DNA of 64,000 bases from Anaerobacterium chartisolvens (lineage in GTDB: Bacteria; Bacillota; Clostridia; Acetivibrionales; DSM-27016), in assembly GCF_003337415.1 (NCBI RefSeq), contig NZ_QPJT01000005.1, positions 177,588 to 241,587 on the forward strand. Reading direction: 5' to 3'. Positions 44,456 through 54,703 of the stretch are shown in pieces; position 1 is the first letter of the stretch; each line of letters opens with the position of its first letter. The notes below the pieces were generated by a model. That model had not been told where the DNA came from. It searched no databases and saw nothing but the letters and a program-made list of their open reading frames with translations. Position numbers and translations under genes: made by a program.

Positions 44456-45862
44456 TCAGACCTCTATCCTTTCCGTCAGCTTTTTTAAAAACAATTCTCC
44501 CGCCTTGTATATATCCCCTGCGCCCATTGTAATCACCAGATCCCCCGAAGACACATTTTCTTCAAGATATTCGGCTATGGCATCAAAGCTGTCAAGATAT
44601 AACGCATCCTTTCCCGAGAATTTTATTCTGTCTGCAAGCACCGAAGCATGGATTTCTCCCGTGTCGGCCTCCCTTGCGGCATAAATATCGGATACAATTA
44701 CGGTATCCGCATCCGAGAAGGCGGCTGCAAAGTCATCGAGAAGGAATTTGGTTCTGGTATAGGTATGAGGCTGGAAGACACACCACACCTTCCGCCGGCT
44801 TGCGTTTCGTGCGGCATTTAAGGTGGCCTTTACCTCCGACGGGTGGTGTGCATAGTCGTCTATCACCTTTATATCGTTATAGCTGCCCTTTAGCTCAAAG
44901 CGCCTGTGTGTGCCGTTAAACTTAAACAGACCCTCCCTTATGGCTTCCATGCCGCAGCCAAGGGTATAGCACGCACATATTGCCGCAAGGGAGTTGCTTA
45001 CATTGTGTATTCCCGGCACATTAAGATCTATGCTTCCCATACGCTCCTTGTTTTTAAACACTATAAAGGAGGCGCATCCCCTCTGGTCGAAGGTAATTTC
45101 CTTTGCTGTCCAATCGGCATTCTGGTTCTCTATGCCGTAAGTAATTTTATTGCAGCAAACGCCGTCCAGCAGCCAGCGGATATTTGAATCATCCGCACAG
45201 CCTATTACATAGCCCTCCGGGGGAACAAGAGAAGCGAAGCGCAGAAAGGTATCCTTGACATGATCTATGTTCTTAAAATAATCAACATGATCCAGCTCTA
45301 TATTCAGCACAACCGCTATAAACGGATTAAACTTTAAAAAGCTTCCGTAGTATTCACAGGCCTCTGTTAAAAAGTACTTGCCGCTTCCTATGCGCGTATT
45401 ACCGCCTATGCTTGCGAGCTCCCCTCCTATATGCACGGTAGGATTTAAAGCCGCTTCCAGCATAATCATGGCAGCCATTGAGGTTGTCGTAGTCTTGCCG
45501 TGTGTGCCTGATATGGAGACGCTGAACGGATATTTCTTCATAAGCTGCCCAAGCAGAGCGGCCCTGTCTATTGTGGGAATGCCAAGCGCACTTGCCTTGC
45601 ACAGCTCAGGGTTGTTTTCCTTCACCGCAACGGTATATACAACCAGATCAGGGTCCTCAATGTTATCCTCGTTGTGGTATATATGTATTCTTGCACCAAG
45701 CTTTTCAAGCTTCTGGGTTGCATCAGAGGCTTTTATATCGGAACCCGATACTTTATAGCCCAAATTTATGACGATCTCTGCCAGACCGCTCATGCTGCTT
45801 CCGCCTATTCCTATAAAGTGTATTTTTTTTACGTCCGACTCAAACAAGTTAAAATATGTCAA
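44456..45862 (-). CDS. murC: UDP-N-acetylmuramate--L-alanine ligase
   Basis: 468-aa Mur ligase adding L-Ala to UDP-MurNAc, first amino acid of the peptidoglycan stem. N-terminal IHFIGIGGSSMSGLAEI binds UDP; SGTHGKTTTTSMAAMI is the ATP loop; ELDHVDYF, THRRFELKG and DDYAHHPSEVKATL complete the family set. Start TTG 45862 has AAGGAG upstream. It is convergent with the XRE gene and divergent from purR, standing alone. Confidence 0.97.
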   Translation of the reverse strand: MTYFNLFESDVKKIHFIGIGGSSMSGLAEIVINLGYKVSGSDIKASDATQKLEKLGARIHIYHNEDNIEDPDLVVYTVAVKENNPELCKASALGIPTIDRAALLGQLMKKYPFSVSISGTHGKTTTTSMAAMIMLEAALNPTVHIGGELASIGGNTRIGSGKYFLTEACEYYGSFLKFNPFIAVVLNIELDHVDYFKNIDHVKDTFLRFASLVPPEGYVIGCADDSNIRWLLDGVCCNKITYGIENQNADWTAKEITFDQRGCASFIVFKNKERMGSIDLNVPGIHNVSNSLAAICACYTLGCGMEAIREGLFKFNGTHRRFELKGSYNDIKVIDDYAHHPSEVKATLNAARNASRRKVWCVFQPHTYTRTKFLLDDFAAAFSDADTVIVSDIYAAREADTGEIHASVLADRIKFSGKDALYLDSFDAIAEYLEENVSSGDLVITMGAGDIYKAGELFLKKLTERIEV

Positions 45863-46082
45863 AGTATAAACACTCCTTCATCAGTGCATCAAACTGTGCG
45901 GGAAACAAAAGCACAGTAAATAAGGCCCCCGCATCTCTATGCACTACATATGATATGATACACCATTTTATATAAAAGAAAAAGTTCTTAAAATATAAAA
46001 TATACAATTATTATATTATTAGTAGTATCCAAATATTAGTATTTATATAACTATTTAAGGCATGAACATTTTTTATTATATT

Positions 46083-46112
46083 TTACACTTTGTACTGTAT
46101 ATATAGTATAAT
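46083..46112 (+). promoter_or_regulatory. Promoter for purR
   Basis: TTACAC (46083-46088), 18 bp, TATAAT (46107-46112), about 37 bases before the purR start. Confidence 0.45.
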
Positions 46113-46149
46113 ATATATATTTAAAATTGAATTAATCTGAGGTATGAGG

Positions 46150-46968
46150 ATGGATAAACTCCAAAGAAATGAACGCGTTTCGGCGTTAATTAAAATATTG
46201 TGCGATTCACCCGGGAAAATATTCACGCTTGGATATTTTGCTGAAATGTTCGGATCTGCAAAGTCTACAATAAGTGAAGACATAGATATTGCAGGAAATA
46301 CTCTTAAGAGATTTGAGCTGGGAAATATAGAAACCATACCCGGTGCGGCAGGAGGAGTCAGGCTTATGCCCTTTCTGGGAAGAGGCAGGGTTCATGAGGT
46401 GCTGCATTCTCTTTGCGGAGAGCTGTCAAAAAGTGAAAGAATATTGCCGGGAGACTATATTTATATGCTCGACATTATTTGTGATCCTGAAAGAATAAGT
46501 AAAATAGCACGCATATTTGCAGGACATTTTTTTTCGCAAGGTGTGGATTATGTGGTCACCGTTGAGACAAAGGGGATACCTCTGGCTTTTGAGACTGCAA
46601 AGCATTTAAATGTTCCTTTGGTGATTGTAAGGCATTATAATGAAGCAACCGACGGCTCGTCTGTAAATATCAATTATGTATCGGGATCTTCAAAAAAGAT
46701 TCAGACAATGGTGCTATCGTTAAAGGCATTAAGAAGAAAATCCAGACTGCTGTTTATAGATGACTTTATGAAGGGCGGGGGCACTGCAAAAGGAATTTTG
46801 GAGCTTGCAAAGGAGTTTGATTGTGAAGTGGCAGGCATAGGAGTGCTGATTGAGACTGCCCGGCCTCAAAAAAAATTGGTGGACAATTATTTTTCCCTTC
46901 TTACGCTTAATGAGGTAAATGAAGCCAAGGATTTGATTGATATAAAGCCCAGTATATCCTGGGTATAA
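46150..46968 (+). CDS. purR: Pur operon repressor
   Basis: PurR of Firmicutes: N-terminal winged helix (residues 1-75, RNERVSALIKIL) and a C-terminal PRPP-binding phosphoribosyltransferase domain (DFMKGGGTAKGI loop). 272 aa, normal length. It represses purine genes when PRPP is low. ATG 46150 follows GAGGT by 6 bases; ATG 46144 is also possible. It heads the conserved purR-spoVG-glmU-prs-pth-mfd order. Confidence 0.95.
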   Translation: MDKLQRNERVSALIKILCDSPGKIFTLGYFAEMFGSAKSTISEDIDIAGNTLKRFELGNIETIPGAAGGVRLMPFLGRGRVHEVLHSLCGELSKSERILPGDYIYMLDIICDPERISKIARIFAGHFFSQGVDYVVTVETKGIPLAFETAKHLNVPLVIVRHYNEATDGSSVNINYVSGSSKKIQTMVLSLKALRRKSRLLFIDDFMKGGGTAKGILELAKEFDCEVAGIGVLIETARPQKKLVDNYFSLLTLNEVNEAKDLIDIKPSISWV

Positions 46969-47064
46969 AAAATTGCAATTAAGATATGATATGAAAAGAT
47001 GAATATTATATAAAATTTTTAGTAGATTTTATAAAAAGTATACAAATTTTATTGCCCGTAAAGA

Positions 47065-47089
47065 AGGAAAATTTTATTTTATAGCGAAT
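47065..47089 (+). promoter_or_regulatory. Sigma-H-type promoter of spoVG
   Basis: AGGAAAA (47065-47071), 14-bp spacer, GAAT (47086-47089). The spacing equals that of the Bacillus subtilis spoVG sigma-H promoter as I recall it; the ATG is 46 bases downstream. Confidence 0.6.
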
Positions 47090-47135
47090 ATTTATATTTA
47101 ATATATACAAATATAACGGAAGGTGGTAACAGCTT

Positions 47136-47396
47136 ATGGAGATTACAGACGTACGCATAAGGAAAATTGATGTAGAGGGAAAGATGAAGGCCGTTGTTTC
47201 TGTAACATTTGACAATGAATTTGTAATCCATGACATAAAGGTTATAGAAAGTCAAAACGGGCTGTTCGTTGCGATGCCAAGCAGGAAAACCCCAGATGGT
47301 GAGTTTAAAGACATAGCACATCCTATAAACGCTGCCGCCAGAGAAAAAATTCAAAAAGCAATTTTTGAAAAATATGAGTCTACCGCAAATGAATAA
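47136..47396 (+). CDS. spoVG: Septation/sporulation regulator SpoVG
   Basis: 86-aa RNA/DNA-binding regulator: [43 protein letters not shown] all match SpoVG. It affects septation, sporulation and other regulation; targets vary among Firmicutes. The start follows GGAAGGTGG, and a terminator follows the stop. Directly downstream lies a MITE-like element separating it from glmU. Confidence 0.97.
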   Translation: MEITDVRIRKIDVEGKMKAVVSVTFDNEFVIHDIKVIESQNGLFVAMPSRKTPDGEFKDIAHPINAAAREKIQKAIFEKYESTANE

Positions 47397-47403
47397 TAGA
47401 TAT

Positions 47404-47433
47404 AAAAGGACACTTGATGAGGGTGTCTTTTTT
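47404..47433 (+). terminator. Terminator of spoVG
   Basis: AAAAGGACAC (47404-47413) pairs with GTGTCTTTTT (47423-47432) and is followed by T's. Confidence 0.75.
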
Positions 47434-47477
47434 CTTGATAAAATCTATATGGAAATAAGAAGGAAAACAACAATCGC

Positions 47478-47681
47478 TATATAGGACGCGATAAAGATTT
47501 TACAAACATAGAGGATATAATTGCTTACAGAAATTTTTAACTACAACGAAAAGACGCCTTGCGGGAAATGTCTCACGGGTATGTCATCAGGCGCTTTTCT
47601 TAGATGTATTCCTTACGGGTCAAAAAAATTTCTTACATCAAGTTATATCCTCCATGTAAAATCTTTATCGCTGCATATATA
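47478..47681. mobile_element. MITE-like element, copy 2
   Basis: About 204 bp, very similar along its whole length to 20411-20618 (a few substitutions and a one-base gap). Terminal inverted repeats are ...GCGATAAAGATTTTACA and the TGTAAAATCTTTATCGC complement. It lies between the spoVG terminator and glmU. Confidence 0.65.
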
Positions 47682-47812
47682 AATAAAAAGTTGAAACTTT
47701 TTATAAAAAGTGAGAAAATATATCCGTAAAACAGGCTGCTATGAATATAGTGTAACAGCTAAGGATGTTTTCCATATATATTTTATATAGTCGTATTGGG
47801 GGGACTGGCAGT

Positions 47813-49195
47813 ATGAAACACCTAATAGCAGTAATACTTGCTGCGGGTGAAGGAAAAAGAATGAAGTCAAAAAACTCCAAGGTTTCACATCGGATTTTGA
47901 ATAAGCCCATTATTGAATGGGTAAGTCAAGCAGCCGCAAAAGCGGGAGTTGACAAGCAAGTAGTGGTTGTGGGGCACCGCGCGGATCAGGTGATGGAATG
48001 CTTGGGGGACAGGGTGGAATATGTGACTCAGGCTGAGAGGCTGGGCACAGGGCATGCTGTAATGCAGGCGGAGGAGCAGCTCAAAGGTAAGGAAGGCTGT
48101 GTTATTATACTAAACGGGGATACTCCTCTTATAACTTCGGAGACTATTTTACGTACAGTAAGGTACCATGAGGAAAACTCAAATTCGGCTACCGTTATCA
48201 CTGCTCTGCTGGATTGCCCTGACGGCTACGGAAGGGTTGTAAGAGACGGGCAGGGAAATGTACAAAAAATTGTCGAGCATAAGGATGCCTCTGAAGAGGA
48301 AAAAAATATAAGGGAAATAAATTCGGGAATTTATTGCTTTACTATATCCTGCCTTATGGAGGCGCTTAAAAAAATAAACAACGCAAACAGTCAGGGTGAG
48401 TATTACCTTACCGATACGCTGGAAATTCTTATAAAAAATAATCTTAAGGTAGGAGCGTTAAGGGCCGAGGATTCCGATGAAATTCTCGGAATAAATGACA
48501 GGCTTCAGTTGTCGCGTGCTTCTGAGATCTGCAGGAGAAAAATTTTAGAGAGGCACATGCTAGAAGGGGTCACTATAATTGATCCGGCATCCACATTTAT
48601 AGGAGATGACGCAGAGATAGGCATGGATACGGTAATATACCCCGGTTCAATAATAGAGGGAAAAACGGTTATAGGAGAGGATTGCATTATAGGGCCCGAC
48701 AGCAGGCTGGTTTCGGCACAGGTTGCAGATGGTGCGGAAATCAATAAATCTGTAGTCATTGAAAGCTTTGTAGGAGAGAAAGCTCATGTGGGGCCTTTTG
48801 CGTATGTCAGGCCGGGAAGCCATGTCGGAAGGAATGTAAAAATAGGAGATTTTGTTGAGGTCAAAAAATCTTCAATAGGGGACGGAACTAAAATATCACA
48901 CCTTACATATGTGGGAGACGCGGAAGTCGGAAAAAATGTAAATTTGGGGTGCGGAGTTGTTTTTGTAAATTATGATGGAAGGAAGAAGTGCCGGGTTGTT
49001 GTGGGGGACAACAGCTTTATAGGCTGCAATGTAAATCTGATAGCACCGGTCACCGTTAAGGAAAATGCGTATATAGCCGCCGGCTCTACAATTACTGACG
49101 AGGTTCCACAAAACTCTCTTGCCATAGCAAGATCAAGACAGATAGTAAAGGAAAACTGGGTTAAGGAAAAGGATATGAAAAGAGATGGTAAATAG
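47813..49195 (+). CDS. glmU: Bifunctional UDP-GlcNAc pyrophosphorylase/GlcN-1-P acetyltransferase
   Basis: 460-aa GlmU. The N-terminal uridyltransferase has ILAAGEGKRMKS and LNGDTPLI; from about residue 255 a left-handed beta-helix acetyltransferase of hexapeptide repeats (IGDDAEIGMDTVIYPGSIIE) contains HVGPFAYVRPGSHVG and GCGVVFVNYDG. It makes UDP-GlcNAc for the wall. I start at ATG 47813 with GGGGGG upstream, not at the ATG 47765. Placed in the purR-spoVG-glmU-prs-pth-mfd order. Confidence 0.96.
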   Translation: MKHLIAVILAAGEGKRMKSKNSKVSHRILNKPIIEWVSQAAAKAGVDKQVVVVGHRADQVMECLGDRVEYVTQAERLGTGHAVMQAEEQLKGKEGCVIILNGDTPLITSETILRTVRYHEENSNSATVITALLDCPDGYGRVVRDGQGNVQKIVEHKDASEEEKNIREINSGIYCFTISCLMEALKKINNANSQGEYYLTDTLEILIKNNLKVGALRAEDSDEILGINDRLQLSRASEICRRKILERHMLEGVTIIDPASTFIGDDAEIGMDTVIYPGSIIEGKTVIGEDCIIGPDSRLVSAQVADGAEINKSVVIESFVGEKAHVGPFAYVRPGSHVGRNVKIGDFVEVKKSSIGDGTKISHLTYVGDAEVGKNVNLGCGVVFVNYDGRKKCRVVVGDNSFIGCNVNLIAPVTVKENAYIAAGSTITDEVPQNSLAIARSRQIVKENWVKEKDMKRDGK

Positions 49196-49257
49196 TATCT
49201 GGGACTGAAAACTATAGTTTAAGGAATAAGCTGTATTAATAGAGAAGAGGAAGAGAA

Positions 49258-50217
49258 ATGAATTTACACGGAAAAGATATTAAGATTTTTGCTGGAAATT
49301 CCAATAGAGGCCTGGCAGAGGAAATTGCTGAAAAAATAGGTCTGCCGGTAGGGATGGCGACAGTGGGAAAGTTCAGCGACGGAGAGGTACAGGTTAATAT
49401 AGGAGAAGTGGTTAGAGGGTCGGATGTGTTTATTATCCAGTCCACCTGTTGCCCTGTAAATGACAATCTTATAGAGCTTCTGGTTATGATAGATGCATTG
49501 AAAAGGGCTTCAGCAGGAAGAATCACTGCTGTTATGCCGTATTTTGGGTATGCCAGACAGGATAGAAAGGCAAAGGCAAGAGATCCAATCTCCGCCAAGC
49601 TCATTGCAAACCTCATCACAGTGGCGGGGGCAGACAGGGTTTTGACAATGGATTTACATGCACCTCAGCTTCAGGGCTTCTTTGACATACCGCTTGATCA
49701 TCTTGTAGGAATGCCGCTGCTGGCTGAATACTTCAAGCAAAAGTTTAAAACCTTTGACGATGTGGTGGTTGTTTCCCCTGACGTAGGAAGTGTTACGCGA
49801 TCCAGAAAGGTGGCGGAGCGTTTAGAAACTCCTCTTGCCATTATTGACAAAAGAAGGCCGAAAGCAAATGTATGCGAGATTATGAATATTATAGGTGATG
49901 TTAAGGATAAGAGGGTTATACTTGTAGATGATCTTATTGATACGGGAGGCACAATAGTAAATGCTGTTAACGCTCTTTCTGAAATAGGGGCTAAGGAAAT
50001 ATATGCCTGCTGCACCCACGGTGTGCTGTCCGGTCCTGCATTGGACAGGATAGAGGGATCTCCCATGAAAGAGCTTATTACCCTAAACACTATTCCTCTG
50101 CCTCAAGGCAGGCAGCTTTCAAAAATAAAGTCTCTGTCTGTGGCAGGTATATTTGCAGAGGCAATAGAGAGAATATACGGGGATATGTCAATAAGCACAT
50201 TGTTTACACAGAGATAG
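49258..50217 (+). CDS. prs: Ribose-phosphate pyrophosphokinase
   Basis: Makes PRPP from ribose 5-phosphate and ATP; 319 aa. N-terminal IKIFAGNSNRGLAEEIAE, the flexible loop with ARQDRKAKARDPISAK, the PP loop DVGSVTR and the PRPP loop VDDLIDTGGTIVNA are all present. Start ATG 49258 after AGAGGAAGAG. PRPP is the effector of PurR upstream and a nucleotide precursor, which explains the gene neighbourhood. Confidence 0.97.
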   Translation: MNLHGKDIKIFAGNSNRGLAEEIAEKIGLPVGMATVGKFSDGEVQVNIGEVVRGSDVFIIQSTCCPVNDNLIELLVMIDALKRASAGRITAVMPYFGYARQDRKAKARDPISAKLIANLITVAGADRVLTMDLHAPQLQGFFDIPLDHLVGMPLLAEYFKQKFKTFDDVVVVSPDVGSVTRSRKVAERLETPLAIIDKRRPKANVCEIMNIIGDVKDKRVILVDDLIDTGGTIVNAVNALSEIGAKEIYACCTHGVLSGPALDRIEGSPMKELITLNTIPLPQGRQLSKIKSLSVAGIFAEAIERIYGDMSISTLFTQR

Positions 50218-50268
50218 CCGCACCATTGCGTATGCCGTGATGGGTAAATGTTCTCTAATTGGTTTCTG

Positions 50269-50300
50269 ACAGTGAGAACAGTGAGGACAGTGAGGACAGG
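50269..50300 (+). repeat. 9-bp tandem repeat
   Basis: Three full units of ACAGTGAGR from 50269 to 50295 plus ACAGG. Non-coding, between prs and pth. Confidence 0.6.
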
Positions 50301-50377
50301 TTGGTAATTTTTAAAGGTAAGGCCTCTTTAGCAAGGGGCCTTAATGTCGCGTAAAAGCAATTGGAGGAGTGGATTTT

Positions 50378-50947
50378 TTGGATAGGCTTTTTATAGTTGT
50401 GGGATTGGGTAATCCCGGAAAAAAATATGACAATACAAGGCATAACGTGGGCTTTGACACGCTTGACCTGCTAGGGGCAAGGCATTGCATAAAAATATCG
50501 AAGCTGAAATTTAAGGCGCTTATAGGAGAAGGAAGCATAGACGGACAAAGGGTTATTCTGGCAAAGCCTCAGACCTTTATGAACTTAAGCGGCGAAAGTG
50601 TAAGAGATATAGCAGATTGGTACAAGGTCCCCTTAAGTGATGTTATAATAATATATGACGACATTGATTTAGATACTGGAAAGCTTAGAATACGGTCAAA
50701 AGGAAGTGCAGGCACTCATAATGGAATGAGGTCGATATTGTACCACATACAGTCGGAAAATTTCCCGCGTATAAGGATCGGAATAGGCCGGCCCCCGGAA
50801 GGCTGGGATTTGGCGGACTACGTCCTTTCCCGGTTTAAGGAGGATGAAAGAAGGGCAGTAAATACAAGTATTGATTTGGCTGTGGAGGCTGTTTCTTCAA
50901 TTATCAGCGGAGGAATTGAAACGACTATGAGTAAATATAATAAATAA
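50378..50947 (+). CDS. pth: Peptidyl-tRNA hydrolase
   Basis: Cleaves peptidyl-tRNA released during abortive translation; 189 aa. FIVVGLGNPGKKYDNTRHNVGF, with catalytic His, PQTFMNLSGESV, YDDIDLDTGKLRIR and GSAGTHNGMRSI. GGAGGAG (50363-50369) is 8 bases before TTG 50378, whereas GTG 50369 is inside that site. The conserved order places it before mfd. Confidence 0.96.
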   Translation: MDRLFIVVGLGNPGKKYDNTRHNVGFDTLDLLGARHCIKISKLKFKALIGEGSIDGQRVILAKPQTFMNLSGESVRDIADWYKVPLSDVIIIYDDIDLDTGKLRIRSKGSAGTHNGMRSILYHIQSENFPRIRIGIGRPPEGWDLADYVLSRFKEDERRAVNTSIDLAVEAVSSIISGGIETTMSKYNK

Positions 50948-51004
50948 TTACATATTAAATATGCCATATTTAATATGACAGCTACAGCTTATGAAAGGAT
51001 TGCT

Positions 51005-54000
51005 ATGAATAGTCTTATAAATCCGCTTCTCGAAATGCAGGAGTACAAAGACATCCTTAAATCAATTAAAAATTGTTCATTCCCAATTAATGTTACGGGG
51101 CCGGCTGATTCCCAGAAGGCCCATATTTGTCATGCCCTGTGCAGGCATGGAGGAGTTAAGGGACTGTTTATTACCTATAACGAAATGCAGGCCAGAAAAA
51201 TGCATGAGGATTTTTCTTTTTTTATGGGCAATGAGGCAGTGCTTTTTCCCAATAAGGAAATAATATTGCATGATGTTGAGGCCAAAAGCTATGATGAAAT
51301 TTTTCAAAGACTTACAATGCTTGACAGGATATTATCGGGAGATTACAGTATCATAGTCACTTCCGCAGAGGCTGCTGCCCATAAGCTTTCACCCGTCAAA
51401 GATTTTTTGGCAAATGTAATTAAAATAGGCCAAGGAGATAAAGTGAATTTATCGGCATTGCCGGCAAGGCTTGTGGCTATGGGGTATGAAAGAGTTGTGT
51501 CGGTTGAGGGAAAGGGGCAATTCTCCATAAGGGGAGGCATAATAGATATATTTGCGGTTAACAATGAATATGCTTCCCGAATAGAGCTTTTCGATGACGA
51601 GGTGGACTCTGTCAGAAGCTTTGATGTGGCCTCCCAGAGGTCTGTCAATAACCTGAGCATTGTCAGGATTATTCCCGCAAAGGAAGCAATGTACAGGCCT
51701 GAGGACAAGGAACAAATTATAAAGCAAATAGAAGCAGATTTGTCCCGGCATATCAAAAAGCCTGAAGTAATGGGCAGCTCTGACTATATAAAGCAGATAA
51801 AAGGAAAAATCAATTCAGGAATTGAGGCTTTCAGGAGCAATTATTATTTCCCCGGTATGGATAAATATATACCTTATATTATAAGCGAGCCTGCAAATTT
51901 GCTTGACTATGCCCGCAGCGGCGGCTGCGGCATGATTTTTGCAGACCAGCCTGAAAGACTTGGCCAGAGGCTTAATAATATTGCCCTGGAGCATTATGAG
52001 GGCTGTAAGGCCTTGATGGAAAAAGGCTATATACTGCCAAAGAGCTGTGAGGTGTTTTTTGAACCTGAGGATATTATAGACCGTATAGAAAACGGGAATG
52101 CGGTAACCTTAAATACTCTTCCAGCTCAGGGCGACAGGCTTAAACCGGCGGTAAGCTTCAGCATTCCTTCAAAGTCGGTAAGCATGTATTCGGGACATAC
52201 CGATTTGCTTATGGATGATATAAAGAACTGGATGAAGGGCAAAAGCAGAATTATAATACTGTCGGGGCTCAGGCCACGGGGAGAAAGGCTGTCTTTGGCA
52301 CTTTCCGAAAAAGGAATTGAAGCGCCTTATGTAGATGATAGTGATTATGAATTGGTTCAAGGGCAGGCTATTGTGACAAAGGGAAATTTAAACAAGGGCT
52401 TTGAATATCCTTCAATAGGTCTTGCGGTGGTAAGTGACAAAGAGGTGTTTTCACATGACAAAAAGCTTCGGAAAACATCTGCAAAAAAACAGGGAAGTAA
52501 AATAAAAATGTTTACAGACCTGTCTGTGGGGGATTTTGTAGTTCATCAGGCCCACGGAATAGGGCAATACGTAGGAATAGAAAAGCTTACCGTAGAGAAC
52601 ATTAAAAAGGACTATCTTAAAATAAGATATCAGGAGGGAGGATATCTCTATATTCCCACCAACCAGCTTGACCTGATACAAAAATATATAGGCTCGGACG
52701 GCAAAACTCCTAAAATGAACAAGCTGGGAGGTCTTGAGTGGAGCAAGGCAAAAAGCAGGGTTAAGGAATCCTTAAGGGAGCTTGCAGGGGAACTGGTTAA
52801 GCTGTATGCGCAGAGGCAGTCTCTCAAGGGCTTTGCCTTTTCTAAGGACACAATATGGCAGAATCAGCTTGAAGAGCTGTTTCCATACGAGGAAACGGGA
52901 GATCAATTAAAATGTATTGAGGAAATAAAGGAGGACATGGAGTCTGAAAGACCCATGGACAGGTTGCTTTGCGGAGATGTGGGCTACGGTAAAACAGAGG
53001 TGGCTATAAGAGCTGTGTTTAAAGCCGTTATGGACGGAAAGCAGGTGGCATACCTTGTGCCTACTACAGTGCTCGCCCAGCAGCAATATAACAATTTCAA
53101 GGAAAGGATAAAGGACTTTCCGGTATCGGTGGATGTAGTGTCGCGGTTCCGCACCCGGCCTGAGCAAAAACAGATATTAAAGGGCGTAAAATCGGGAAAT
53201 ATAGATATATTGATAGGCACTCACAGGCTGCTTCAAAAGGATATACAGTTTAAGGATCTCGGACTTCTTGTAGTGGATGAGGAACAGCGTTTTGGAGTAT
53301 CCCATAAGGAGAGGCTTAAAAACATAAGGCCCAATGTCGATGTTTTGACGCTTACTGCCACACCTATACCGAGAACTCTTCATATGTCGCTTGTGGGAAT
53401 AAGAGATATAAGCGTTATAGAGGATCCGCCGGAGGAGCGTTATCCGGTACAGACGTATGTAATGGAGCACAATGCCGAGGTTATAAGGGATGCCGTTGTA
53501 AGAGAACTCGGCAGAAACGGCCAGGTGTTTTATTTATATAACCGCGTGAGGTCGATACAGATGAAGGCGGCAGAGATACAGCAGCTCATTCCCGATGCGA
53601 GGGTGGCAGTGGCACACGGGCAAATGGATGAGGGGCAGCTTGAGGATATTATGTTCAGCTTTATAAAGGGTGAATATGACATCCTTGTATGTACCACTAT
53701 AATTGAGTCGGGGCTTGATATGCCTAATGTAAATACCATTATTGTTGAGGATGCGGACAGAATGGGACTTTCGCAGCTATACCAGCTCAGGGGAAGAGTA
53801 GGGCGTTCCAACAGGCTGGCTTACGCGTATATTACATACAGGCGGGACAAGGTCTTAAGCGAAATAGCGGAGAAGAGACTTCAGGCGATTAAGGAATTTA
53901 CGGAGTTCGGCTCGGGCTTTAAAATTGCAATGAGAGATTTGGAAATAAGGGGTGCAGGCAATCTTTTGGGGCCGGAGCAGCACGGGCATATGGAATCGGT

Positions 54001-54526
54001 GGGCTACGACATGTACTGCAGACTTTTGGATGAGGCGGTGAGAGAGCTTAAAGGAGAGGTTTTCGAGCCGGATGAGGATGAGATATCAATTGATATAAAT
54101 GTAAATGCATATATTGATGATATGTATATAAAAACCGAAAGCCAAAAAATAGAAATGTATAAAAAAATAGCGTCAATCGCAAACGAGCAGGATGTTATCG
54201 ACATAGAGGATGAGCTGATGGACAGGTATGGAGAAATACCGCAGCCTGTAAAAAACCTCCTCCAAATTGCCTCTCTAAAAGCTCTTGCGAAAGTATGCGG
54301 CTTTATATCCATACAGGAGAGGGGAGCCTTGGTATTGCTTCAATATAAAAACAGCGGCTGTGTAAATCTTGATATACTGGGAAAGCTGATGGACAAGTAC
54401 AAAAGAAGGTTGATATTTACAGCCAGTAATACTCCCTATATTACTTTTAAAACATCCGACATAAACAGACAAAATCTTCTAGGCAATATTAAGATTTTGT
54501 TACAGGACATTATTGAATTGAAGTAA
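51005..54526 (+). CDS. mfd: Transcription-repair coupling factor
   Basis: Removes stalled RNA polymerase and recruits the UvrA/B machinery; 1173 aa, usual length. UvrB-homology N-terminus (QGDKVN..), RNA polymerase interaction domain (SVGDFVVHQAHGIGQYVGIEKL), RecG-like helicase: LCGDVGYGKTEVA Walker A, VVDEEQRFGVSHKERLK Walker B, TATPIPRTLHMSL, and GRVGRSNRLAYAYI, then TRCF domain. ATG 51005 is 5 bases after AAAGGA (50994-50999); ATG 50975 is less likely. A hairpin of 10 bp (50951-50977) lies just upstream. Confidence 0.97.
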   Translation: MNSLINPLLEMQEYKDILKSIKNCSFPINVTGPADSQKAHICHALCRHGGVKGLFITYNEMQARKMHEDFSFFMGNEAVLFPNKEIILHDVEAKSYDEIFQRLTMLDRILSGDYSIIVTSAEAAAHKLSPVKDFLANVIKIGQGDKVNLSALPARLVAMGYERVVSVEGKGQFSIRGGIIDIFAVNNEYASRIELFDDEVDSVRSFDVASQRSVNNLSIVRIIPAKEAMYRPEDKEQIIKQIEADLSRHIKKPEVMGSSDYIKQIKGKINSGIEAFRSNYYFPGMDKYIPYIISEPANLLDYARSGGCGMIFADQPERLGQRLNNIALEHYEGCKALMEKGYILPKSCEVFFEPEDIIDRIENGNAVTLNTLPAQGDRLKPAVSFSIPSKSVSMYSGHTDLLMDDIKNWMKGKSRIIILSGLRPRGERLSLALSEKGIEAPYVDDSDYELVQGQAIVTKGNLNKGFEYPSIGLAVVSDKEVFSHDKKLRKTSAKKQGSKIKMFTDLSVGDFVVHQAHGIGQYVGIEKLTVENIKKDYLKIRYQEGGYLYIPTNQLDLIQKYIGSDGKTPKMNKLGGLEWSKAKSRVKESLRELAGELVKLYAQRQSLKGFAFSKDTIWQNQLEELFPYEETGDQLKCIEEIKEDMESERPMDRLLCGDVGYGKTEVAIRAVFKAVMDGKQVAYLVPTTVLAQQQYNNFKERIKDFPVSVDVVSRFRTRPEQKQILKGVKSGNIDILIGTHRLLQKDIQFKDLGLLVVDEEQRFGVSHKERLKNIRPNVDVLTLTATPIPRTLHMSLVGIRDISVIEDPPEERYPVQTYVMEHNAEVIRDAVVRELGRNGQVFYLYNRVRSIQMKAAEIQQLIPDARVAVAHGQMDEGQLEDIMFSFIKGEYDILVCTTIIESGLDMPNVNTIIVEDADRMGLSQLYQLRGRVGRSNRLAYAYITYRRDKVLSEIAEKRLQAIKEFTEFGSGFKIAMRDLEIRGAGNLLGPEQHGHMESVGYDMYCRLLDEAVRELKGEVFEPDEDEISIDINVNAYIDDMYIKTESQKIEMYKKIASIANEQDVIDIEDELMDRYGEIPQPVKNLLQIASLKALAKVCGFISIQERGALVLLQYKNSGCVNLDILGKLMDKYKRRLIFTASNTPYITFKTSDINRQNLLGNIKILLQDIIELK

Positions 54527-54703
54527 GAGGCAGAATGAATTATAATTAAAATTGGTTTGTATGTTAAAGTTTACGGTCTGTTATAAAAATATTCGGTCGA
54601 GAGACCAACGGGCCGAATGTGTATGTGAATTTTAGGGGATAAAGACATTTTTCTTTCCCGTAAAATTCAGAAGAACTAAATAATAGGATGAGGAGAGATA
54701 AAA

